From contig DKTR01000130.1 in the NCBI GenBank assembly GCA_002473385.1, forward strand, positions 1-11,520: a DNA stretch of 11,520 nt. The letters run 5' to 3'. The notes under the pieces are model-generated. The model worked only from the letters and a program-made list of their open reading frames with translations, was not told the DNA's origin and searched no databases. Positions within the stretch are counted from its first letter, which is position 1, and the number at the start of each line of letters is the position of its first letter. The translations under genes were made by a program, and so were the position numbers. Below, piece after piece: positions 6,650 through 11,520 of the stretch. The DNA comes from Lachnospiraceae bacterium UBA7225 (GTDB taxonomy: Bacteria; Bacillota; Clostridia; Lachnospirales; Lachnospiraceae).

Positions 6650-7918
6650 TTACCTCTCCCAATCGTCCCTCGATTTTCGCTTCCGTGCCGACTTCGGCTG
6701 CTCTCTTTCCTCGGCTCGTTCCTTTTGCGGGAACAGCGTCTCAAAGAACGCCTTAACCTTTTCGGGGAAGCGTTGCAGAACCAGCAGATAGGGCTTCGTA
6801 ATCTCAACAAGCAGCTCATACTTCTCTGTGACCTCCGCCAGCCGCTCCTTCACATTGGACAGCCGGGCGCTCAAATCCATTGCCTTATTTCGGTAGTAGC
6901 TTACGCTTCTCTCCAAGCCGTGGATTTCCGAGCGTGAAGAAACGCCCTCTTTGGCAAGGGCTTTCAGGCTGTCCAGTTCCTGTTTGGAAACGGTGTACTT
7001 GCCCGTAATGCCCTTGCTGCCGAGAGCGTCGATTTCGGCATAGGTTGCCGATACCTTGTGTTTTACCTTTACCTTGCCGGATACCTCCGCAAGCTCCTTT
7101 TTCGCCTCCTTGACTTTCTGCTTTGTCTGGGCAAGGCGTTCCTTATCCTTTTCTATCTGGAAATCGAGACTGCTCAGATTCTCCGCCGTGCTGCCCAGCT
7201 CGCCACGCTCAAAGCCCCTAAAGCCCGCCGCCGTCATGTGCTCAAAGAGTTGGTCTTGGAGGACGGAATAGGACTTTCGGAACACAGGCTTCCCGTATTG
7301 GTTGATAACCTGCTGTCCGTTTTCGTCCAGAACAGGGACGGTGTTCTTCCACTTTTTCGAGTGGGAAACTTGGTTGATAACCTCCTTGACAGTACCCCTC
7401 AACGCTTCGTCCCTGCACCGTTTCGACCAGCGGATTTCTTTTCGGACGGTGGGGATTGCCACGATATGCAGGTGGTAATGGTAGACTGGCTTTCCCAGTT
7501 CCTCCGACACCGCCTTGTTGATTTCATCGGCGTGCATAACCGCCGAGACAATGTTATCCTCACCGTAAATCCCGCAGGCAAAGCGGTAGGCTTCCTCATA
7601 AAATTGCCTTGCGTACTCATAGCCGCCCCGTTCCTCGAAGTACCTTGTGTTCACATCAACGACCATTTCATTGAAGCGTATCGCCCCCTCTTTCTGCCCT
7701 CTCGTGGAGATTTTTCCCTCGTCGATGAGCTTCTGGAAATACTCGTTGTAGGTCAATCCTCCCGTGTCCTTGTAGTGGACATTGAGCGGTATCCGCTCCA
7801 CATACACGTTGAGATTTGCGTAGCTTTCGTTCTTGCGCTCGTTGTGTCTTTCGTTTTTCTGCACCGTCGCAGCGGTGATTCTTTCCACCCGTACAACGCT
7901 GAAGTTTTCTTCCGCCAT
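6650..7918 (-). CDS. MOBV-family relaxase (Pre/Mob, TnpZ-like)
   Basis: The product is a 422-residue plasmid recombination/mobilisation enzyme that should nick DNA at oriT and start transfer. The N-terminal Pre/Mob domain shows HNERKNESYANLNVY (25-39) and VSAVMHADE (124-132). The metal-binding three-histidine motif is HYHLH (147-151), followed by IVAIP. From about residue 240 the protein becomes a long charged coiled coil (EKDKERLAQTKQKVKEAKKE and beyond), and it ends in a basic tail (KSARKRKSRDDWER). The start is the ATG at 7918 with GGAGGTGATG just upstream. It lies downstream of an AAA ATPase gene and upstream of tnpW, the tnpY-tnpZ-tnpW order of Tn4451. The protein looks complete, so the element could still be mobilised in trans by a helper if its ends and oriT are intact. 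Confidence 0.92.
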   Translation of the reverse strand: MAEENFSVVRVERITAATVQKNERHNERKNESYANLNVYVERIPLNVHYKDTGGLTYNEYFQKLIDEGKISTRGQKEGAIRFNEMVVDVNTRYFEERGGYEYARQFYEEAYRFACGIYGEDNIVSAVMHADEINKAVSEELGKPVYHYHLHIVAIPTVRKEIRWSKRCRDEALRGTVKEVINQVSHSKKWKNTVPVLDENGQQVINQYGKPVFRKSYSVLQDQLFEHMTAAGFRGFERGELGSTAENLSSLDFQIEKDKERLAQTKQKVKEAKKELAEVSGKVKVKHKVSATYAEIDALGSKGITGKYTVSKQELDSLKALAKEGVSSRSEIHGLERSVSYYRNKAMDLSARLSNVKERLAEVTEKYELLVEITKPYLLVLQRFPEKVKAFFETLFPQKERAEEREQPKSARKRKSRDDWER

Positions 7919-7949
7919 TTACATCACCTCCGATTCTGCGGAAATGGCG

Positions 7950-8014
7950 GGGGAACGGTTACGCAACTTTTTCAAAGTGCGTATCTCACTATGACACTTT
8001 CAGCAAGCTGAAAG
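7950..8014. other. Candidate origin of transfer (oriT) for the MOBV relaxase
   Basis: Just upstream of the relaxase gene lie two dyads: CGCAACTTT-TTC-AAAGTGCG at 7962-7981 (one bulge) and the perfect CTTTCAGC-AA-GCTGAAAG at 7997-8014. An AAAGTG/CACTTT pair (7974-7979, 7995-8000) brackets the space between them. On the minus strand that space contains ATAGTGAGATA, 6 of 7 identical to the TAGTGTG before the nick in pMV158-type MOBV origins. Position and dyads fit an oriT; the nick site is inferred. Confidence 0.5.
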
Positions 8015-8091
8015 ATGTCGTGGGCGAGGCGTTCCCCCTCGACCCCCTTACAGTGCGCCTCCTCGCTCCCGTTTTTGTGCGCCGTTTCCAT
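7972..8091 (-). CDS. Possible small protein between ATPase and relaxase genes
   Basis: The ATG at 8091 opens a 39-codon frame (METAHKNGSEEAHCKGVEG..., ending ...SVIVRYAL) to the TGA at 7972-7974. It starts 10 bp after the ATPase tail stop, on the same strand, with mostly G/C third positions in its first half like its neighbours. Only a weak ribosome site is visible and the frame overlaps the candidate oriT dyads, so it may be chance. No known family is recognised. Confidence 0.3.
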   Translation of the reverse strand: METAHKNGSEEAHCKGVEGERLAHDIFQLAESVIVRYAL

Positions 8092-8100
8092 CGTCGGCAC

Positions 8101-8259
8101 TCAAAAAGGCAGCTCGTCGCCGCCCTGCGGCAAAAACCAAAACCAACTGAACCGGCGTTTGGTTGACACCACGCCGAGGATTGCTTTTGCCTTCTTTGCC
8201 GTCGAACTGCTAATGTCCGCTTCACGGAGCTTCGCTTCACACTCGGACGCTTCGTGTTC
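8101..8259 (-). pseudogene. Severed C-terminal tail of the TnpY-like ATPase
   Basis: Immediately after the TAG stop of the ATPase gene (8260-8262) the same frame continues for 52 codons to the TGA at 8101. It reads EHEASECEAKLREADIS..., then KKAKAILGVVSTKR and FSWFWFLPQGGDELPF. This is the pattern of the short DNA-binding tail (KAKxxLGVxSxKRxFxWFWxLP) that usually ends RepA-like ATPases of these elements. Conservation of frame with no shift indicates a single nonsense mutation, for example CAG (Gln) to TAG. Confidence 0.75.
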
Positions 8260-9117
8260 CTAACCGTCCGACAGCAGTTCCCTGAGAAGCCGCACGGCGG
8301 CGTCCGTTTTCACATTCGGCCTGCCGCTTTTCTGCGGCATAGCCGCAAGAAGCTCATCCGCCGTTTTCTCCGTCTGCCGGATGAAGCGTACCCCATCCTC
8401 GTCAACCGAAAACACAATCGCCATCCCCGTCGGCGCAAGGTTCGCTTTCTGCTGGACAAGGATACGCTCGTCCTCGTTGTCCTTGCTCCTGCCAATGAGC
8501 AGGGCGCTCCTTACCGCTCCCACGATGTCGATGGAGCCGGGTGTGCGGTAGATTGCTTTCGTGCCGAACATCTTGTTCAAATGATTGATGACGATGATGG
8601 CACAGCCTGTCTCTTTTGCTATGCGGATCAGGCAGTTAAAGCGTGGGCGGACTTCGTTGGCGGCGTTGATCTGGCAATCCCCGATATACGAGGAAAGCGG
8701 GTCAAGAATCAACACCTTTGCGCCCGTCTCCCGGATAGCGGAGAGGATACGCCCATCGTCAAAGGTCAGCGGGCTTTCCTTTTCGCTGATGAACAGCAGC
8801 CGCTCTCTGTCCCCGTTCGCCTTGATGAAGCGGGGAACAATGGTATCGTCGGCATCGTCCTCCGTTGTCTGGTAAATGACATTGACAGGCGCAGGCGGCT
8901 CGTCCGTCTCCATAAACGGCAGCGGCTCGCCCCTTGTGAGCAGGGCAGCGATGGTCAGCATAAAGGTGCTTTTCCCGTCGCCGGGATCGCCCTGCACCAG
9001 TGTTACCTTGCCGTAGGGGATAAACGGATACCACAGCCATTCGATTTCCCTCGGCTCGATTTCGCTCGCCCTGATAATTTCAAGACGGGCATTGTTTGTC
9101 TGATTTGCGTTTTGCAT
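8260..9117 (-). CDS. RepA/TnpY-like AAA ATPase, cut short by TAG
   Basis: The product is a 285-residue RecA-fold ATPase of the AAA_25/RepA-helicase type. Visible motifs are Walker A GDPGDGKST (43-51), Walker B VLILD (135-139) with PLSSYIGD after it, and the INHLNK segment (177-182). A C-terminal part (VGAVRSALLIGR, then QQKANLAPTG) is typical of these enzymes. Relatives act in plasmid or element replication, and the equivalent position in Tn4451 is tnpY. The start is the ATG at 9117 with AAGGAG about 7 nt upstream. The natural reading frame seems to be 338 codons to 8101, but an in-frame TAG at 8260-8262 removes the last 52. The ATPase core is intact, so the protein may retain partial function. 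Upstream lie a small hairpin and an attenuator-like stem. Confidence 0.88.
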   Translation of the reverse strand: MQNANQTNNARLEIIRASEIEPREIEWLWYPFIPYGKVTLVQGDPGDGKSTFMLTIAALLTRGEPLPFMETDEPPAPVNVIYQTTEDDADDTIVPRFIKANGDRERLLFISEKESPLTFDDGRILSAIRETGAKVLILDPLSSYIGDCQINAANEVRPRFNCLIRIAKETGCAIIVINHLNKMFGTKAIYRTPGSIDIVGAVRSALLIGRSKDNEDERILVQQKANLAPTGMAIVFSVDEDGVRFIRQTEKTADELLAAMPQKSGRPNVKTDAAVRLLRELLSDG

Positions 9118-9132
9118 TTTGTTCTCCTTTCC

Positions 9133-9230
9133 GTCCCTGCCGGGACATAAAAAAGCCCCTGCTTTCTGTCAATTTTCGGGGCGATTTTCGGGCATTTTCC
9201 GCTCTGTAACCGCCTTAGAAAGCAAGGGCT
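9133..9230 (-). promoter_or_regulatory. Attenuator-like leader of the TnpY-like ATPase gene
   Basis: On the minus strand AGCCCUUGCUUUCU (9217-9230) pairs along all 14 positions, with one G-U, to AGAAAGCAGGGGCU (9154-9167), which is followed at once by UUUUUU. That is a terminator-shaped stem with a 49-nt loop. It is followed by a second hairpin (GTCCC-GGCA-GGGAC, 9133-9146) and then the ATPase ribosome site. An 8-codon reading frame ends 1 nt before the descending arm. The plus strand would have a C-A mismatch in the stem, so minus-strand RNA is the likely functional form. Confidence 0.6.
9169..9195 (-). CDS. Possible leader peptide MPENRPEN
   Basis: Inside the loop of the attenuator-like stem, the ATG at 9195 begins an 8-codon frame with an internal PEN repeat, ending in a TGA at 9169-9171. 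A ribosome stopping there would cover the descending arm of the terminator-shaped stem, whose first base is 9167. The ribosome site (AGAGCGGAAA) is weak, so translation is unproven. Confidence 0.35.
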   Translation of the reverse strand: MPENRPEN

Positions 9231-9282
9231 ATGTATTCGTATTCAGTTGTAGGGATGGAACGTATTGCAGGGTTTAGGAAAG

Positions 9283-9314
9283 AAAAAAGCGTCCAAGTTT
9301 TCACACTTGAACGC
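9283..9314 (-). terminator. Rho-independent terminator after the LytTR-DUF3021 genes
   Basis: On the minus strand GCGTTCAAGT (9305-9314) and ACTTGGACGC (9289-9298) form a 10-bp stem with one wobble and a 6-nt loop, followed by six T (9283-9288). It lies 70 bp beyond the DUF3021 stop. Confidence 0.82.
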
Positions 9315-9384
9315 TGTACGTTTATACCGTTATTGCATGAAGAACTACCCATTGCCGCAAGCGACGTAGATTAACATCCTGCTG

Positions 9385-9849
9385 CTATTCTTTCCCGTCC
9401 TCTTTGTTGACAAGTTCGTTCATTTTCTTTATCTTCCGTTTCCAGCTTAGGTACTGCGCAAGCCAGACGGCGACAAAAATCGCCACGAAGATTCCCACAT
9501 AGGAGAGGAAGCCGCCGATGGAATGCTCCATCCATCCCGCAATATAGGCAATCGGCAGCATAATGATACACGCAATCAGAAAGTATATGCCGCTTTGCTT
9601 TGCAAGGCTCCACGAATCAATTTCCCAAATAACGGATGCCATTGCAAAGCCCGTCCCCATGATACCGCATAGAACGGTCTGCAAAATGACCGCATTCAGT
9701 TCATTTCCCATTGTGTCAATGAGTTCCGGCGTGACAGGGTAAAAGGATCCGTCCCCAACGCAGGCTGAAATTAATATAGTAATTACAAACCCGATTGCAA
9801 TGCCTACCGGGAATCCGAATAATCCCCGTTTTATAATCTGTTTTTTCAT
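9385..9849 (-). CDS. DUF3021 family membrane protein
   Basis: The product is a 154-residue integral membrane protein with four predicted helices: GLFGFPVGIAIGFVITILI, AVILQTVLCGIMGTGFAMAS, GIYFLIACIIMLPIAYIAGW and LSYVGIFVAIFVAVWLAQYL. A basic and then acidic cytoplasmic tail ends it. Length and topology match DUF3021, which is commonly encoded directly downstream of a LytTR regulator and is thought to hold that regulator in check or sense membrane state. I chose the ATG at 9849, preceded by AAGGTGGT; a GTG at 9858 would overlap this site. It starts 10 bp after the LytTR stop, so the two are co-transcribed. As cargo in a mobilisable element the pair may control a host process or respond to antimicrobials; the target is unknown. 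Confidence 0.85.
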   Translation of the reverse strand: MKKQIIKRGLFGFPVGIAIGFVITILISACVGDGSFYPVTPELIDTMGNELNAVILQTVLCGIMGTGFAMASVIWEIDSWSLAKQSGIYFLIACIIMLPIAYIAGWMEHSIGGFLSYVGIFVAIFVAVWLAQYLSWKRKIKKMNELVNKEDGKE

Positions 9850-9859
9850 CTTGACCACC

Positions 9860-10300
9860 TTATATTCCTAATAATTGTTTGATTTTGGCGACATAGCGCC
9901 TTGAAACGTAAGTAACCGTTCCGTTTAAGAGGGAAACGCAAATTGTTCCCGCAAAGCTCAAATCAAAGCCCCTGACTTTTTTTAGATTGATGATTTCCGA
10001 GTTGGATATTCGCACGAAGGATTGATTCGCAAGGCGCTGTTCCATTTCATATAGCCGAAGCCGGAGAAGATATGTGCCGTTTTCAGCTTCGGCATAAACT
10101 TTTCCGTTTGATGTGTAGATTCGGACGATTTGATTTGGTTCTAACACAATCACTTGTTCACCACGAAAACCTGCTATCATTTGAGACTGCTCTCCCGAAA
10201 GCCTTTTCACAATTTCGTTGATTTCATCCGTTACCCTGTTTGTCACAACGATAATTTTCGGCTCAGCGCAGCCCTCGTCGATTTTGACTTCAATCTTCAT
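9860..10300 (-). CDS. LytTR-family DNA-binding regulator
   Basis: The product is 146 residues without a receiver domain. The first 45 or so are a short N-terminal segment (MKIEVKIDEGCAEPKIIVV...), and residues of about 50-146 are a LytTR domain. Recognisable blocks are VIVLEPNQIVRIYTSNGKVY, LRLRLYEMEQRL, SFVRISNSEIINLKKV and VSRRYVAKIKQLLGI, the usual YEVxxRYxxxxK-like end of LytTR proteins. The start is the ATG at 10300 behind AAAGGAGGTAAT. This stand-alone architecture paired with DUF3021 is common in Firmicutes. Two identical 9-bp direct repeats 21 bp apart lie 63-91 bp upstream, the spacing LytTR proteins favour, so autoregulation is likely. The terminator at 9283-9314 ends the two-gene unit. 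Confidence 0.9.
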   Translation of the reverse strand: MKIEVKIDEGCAEPKIIVVTNRVTDEINEIVKRLSGEQSQMIAGFRGEQVIVLEPNQIVRIYTSNGKVYAEAENGTYLLRLRLYEMEQRLANQSFVRISNSEIINLKKVRGFDLSFAGTICVSLLNGTVTYVSRRYVAKIKQLLGI

Positions 10301-10323
10301 CCGATTACCTCCTTTCCACGGCT

Positions 10324-10391
10324 ATATTACAAGACTGATGACGCAAATGCCACTGTTTTTCAATAGGTGGTTGCTATTTGCACATAGGTGG
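10324..10391 (-). promoter_or_regulatory. LytTR-type direct repeats and probable promoter
   Basis: On the minus strand ACCACCTAT occurs twice (10384-10392 and 10363-10371), exactly 21 bp or two helical turns apart. A TAATAT -10-like box (10324-10329) lies about 34 bp downstream of the nearer repeat and has no good -35. That arrangement suits an activator-dependent promoter. Binding by the LytTR protein encoded downstream is inferred. Confidence 0.5.
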
Positions 10392-10392
10392 T

Positions 10393-10682
10393 AGAATAAC
10401 AGGCAAAAGCAACTTCCGCATAGGACTTCCATTAAAGATTTTACTACAAAATCGTGAATATTTCTACTGAGCAACACAGAACGGCAAAAGTAACGCTTTT
10501 TGAGAGCAAAAACACCTGTTATATGCCCTTTTCGTCACAGAAAATTACGGCGGTAAGGACTTATCCCTGCCCGCCGCATTTCCGGGGTTATAAGCGTTAC
10601 ATTCAGTTAGTTGTAAATTAGCTCGGCGTTTACGATTTCTCTCGCTCTTCCTTGTATCTCGTTCATTTTTCCGACCCAAAAG
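10393..10682. other. Intergenic stretch with no supported gene
   Basis: About 290 bp separate the LytTR upstream region from the recombinase remnant. I see a near-repeat GGCAAAAG(C/T)AAC at about 10402 and 10484, and short stop-riddled frames. No convincing gene or RNA is visible. A breakpoint between two element fragments probably lies near 10670-10683. Confidence 0.5.
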
Positions 10683-11291
10683 GAATACATGGTATGCTCC
10701 ACCTACCGGAAGATTAAGGGCGGATGCAGTTCCCACCAGATCCGAAACGAGGTTCTCGAGCGGCTGCTTCTTGATGGGATTCAGGCGGTAACCGCCTATG
10801 CCAGAGAGCATGAAACCGATTTTGTGGAACTGATCACTCAAAAATCACAGACCGAATTGGACAAAAGTCTCCGGGACGGGAAACGGGAACTGGAGCAGGC
10901 CCAAGCCAGAATCCGCAAACTGGATGATATTATCCAGCGGCTTTATGAAGACAACCCGGAAGGCAAGGTCAGCGACGAACGTTTCTCCAGAATGACGGCC
11001 AACTATGAAGAGGAGCAGAAGGGGCTGGAGAGCCGGGTGGTAGAACTGAAAAAGCTGCTTGCCGCCGAGAAAAACCGCTCCGTCAATGTTGACCACTTTC
11101 TGACCCTTGTGCGCAAGTATACGGATGTGCAGGAACTCACCGCTGAAATTGTCCGGGAATTCGTGGAGAAGGTGTATGTGTATTAGGCAGAGCGGATTGA
11201 CGGGCAGAAGGTTCAGCGCATCTGAATCGTCTGGAACTGCATCGGTGAATTTACGCCGCCAACCGTAACAAATACAGAAAAATCGGCATAG
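10683..11291 (+). pseudogene. Large serine recombinase, 3' remnant with two stops
   Basis: The frame begins without a proper start in a Cys-containing zinc-ribbon segment (EYMVCSTYRKIKGGCSSHQI) that is normally internal, near residue 300 or later, in large serine recombinases. It continues with a coiled coil (ELEQAQARIRKLDDIIQRLY), the GKVSDERFSRM segment, and a DUF4368 tail (VDHFLTLVRKYTDVQELTAE). The catalytic resolvase domain and most of the recombinase domain are absent. A TAG at 11184-11186 is followed in the same frame by AERIDGQKVQRI, a TGA at 11223-11225, then IVWNCIGEFTPPTVTNTEK and the natural TAG at 11289-11291. Both stops are explained by C-to-T changes (CAG to TAG, CGA to TGA). 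It is a dead relic of the integrase of an ICE or transposon, whose 3' end probably marked that element's right side. Confidence 0.85.
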
Positions 11292-11323
11292 CCGGTAAAT
11301 ACATACCAACTATGCCGATTTTT
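11278..11323 (+). terminator. Rho-independent terminator of the recombinase gene
   Basis: AAAAATCGGCATAG (11278-11291) pairs perfectly over 14 bp with CTATGCCGATTTTT (11310-11323), with an 18-nt loop and a T-run within and after the right arm. The natural recombinase stop codon is inside the left arm. Confidence 0.85.
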
Positions 11324-11355
11324 TCCGGGATTGCGTATCCCTAAGTTGCACCACT

Positions 11356-11375
11356 AAAAGCCGCGGCTCTTTTTT
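11356..11375. terminator. GC palindrome between A and T runs, possible bidirectional terminator
   Basis: AAAA-GCCGCGGC-TCTTTTTT contains a 10-bp perfect palindrome (11359-11368) between the recombinase terminator and the plsC-like stop. Its position and A/T flanks suit a terminator for the leftward plsC-like gene, but the tiny loop makes it weak. Confidence 0.3.
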
Positions 11376-11389
11376 GACGCAGAGAGATA

Positions 11390-11520
11390 TTACTCGATAA
11401 CATGTTTATCCAGCATTTCCTGGATGATGTTCTGTGTGTAGGCACCAAGAAATTTCCGCTCTTCTTTATTGAGCTCATTTGGATAAATTGGCTTGCCGTA
11501 TTCCAGAATTACGTGTGCCG
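11390..11520 (-). CDS. plsC: 1-acyl-glycerol-3-phosphate acyltransferase (PlsC-like), C-terminus only
   Basis: Only the last 42 codons lie in the window; the gene continues past the right edge. They read AHVILEYGKPIYPNELNKEE, then RKFLGAYTQNIIQEMLDKH, ending in a TAA at 11390-11392. The VxxxYGKPIxPxEL pattern followed by a KFLGxYTxxIIQEML helix is the usual C-terminus of PlsC-type acyltransferases, which make phosphatidic acid at the membrane. The catalytic HX4D motif is outside the window, so the call rests on the tail alone. It is probably a chromosomal housekeeping gene and marks the right flank of the island. Confidence 0.65.
   Translation of the reverse strand, partial: AHVILEYGKPIYPNELNKEERKFLGAYTQNIIQEMLDKHVIE

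Noticed and set aside
7058..8011. Long plus-strand open frame opposite the relaxase gene
   Set aside because: It is antisense to the conserved three-histidine relaxase region and shows no family pattern or start signal.
10523..10621. Short plus-strand frame MPFSSQKITAVRTYP...
   Set aside because: It is 32 codons with no ribosome site and no family I can support.
8260..11225. Stop-codon recoding (TAG or TGA read as an amino acid)
   Set aside because: TAG and TGA end other intact genes in the window normally (res by TAG; xre and tnpW by TGA), and the internal stops are confined to decaying mobile-element genes.
1..11520. tRNA or rRNA genes
   Set aside because: No cloverleaf with a GTTCRA-type arm and no rRNA-like stretch was found by eye on either strand.

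Overview
The window looks like an accessory island in a gut-type Clostridia (Firmicutes) chromosome. This rests on strong AGGAGG-type ribosome sites, a Tn4451-like mobilisation module, a LytTR/DUF3021 pair and a PlsC-like chromosomal flank at the right edge; no species can be named from the sequence alone.

Positions 20-5521 form one leftward (minus-strand) defence operon. A consensus-like promoter (TTGAAA, 17 bp, TATAAT at 5493-5521) with a palindrome in its spacer drives a small XRE regulator, a DinD-family protein, the wreck of a type III DNA methyltransferase (mod), an intact type III restriction/helicase subunit (res), a DUF4868/KwaB-like protein and a four-helix membrane protein resembling KwaA. 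Genes overlap or sit within 16 bp of each other, so they are probably co-transcribed. The mod gene keeps only about 30 N-terminal and 50 C-terminal codons, joined out of frame. Res is therefore an orphan, and a Kiwa-like pair in reversed gene order follows it directly.

Positions 5530-6267 are debris of another mobile element: a plus-strand terminator hairpin, four degenerate tandem repeats (58-82 bp period), and the N-terminal part of a PrimPol-type primase broken by two frameshifts.

Positions 6268-9230 (minus strand) are a Tn4451-like mobilisation module: a TnpY-like AAA ATPase whose last 52 codons are cut off by an in-frame TAG, a candidate oriT, a MOBV (Pre/Mob, TnpZ-like) relaxase and a TnpW-family small protein. 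Two long-stem RNA hairpins lie in front of tnpY and tnpW. The tnpY hairpin encloses an 8-codon reading frame and is followed by a U-run, like an attenuator.

Positions 9283-10391 (minus strand) are a LytTR regulator plus DUF3021 membrane protein, with a terminator behind and two perfect 9-bp direct repeats 21 bp apart in front.

Positions 10683-11323 (plus strand) are the 3' part of a large serine recombinase (zinc ribbon plus DUF4368) with two in-frame stops, ending in a strong terminator. The chromosome seems to resume at 11390 with the 3' end of a plsC-like acyltransferase gene on the minus strand. Overall this is a composite of at least two decayed mobile elements next to a defence operon.
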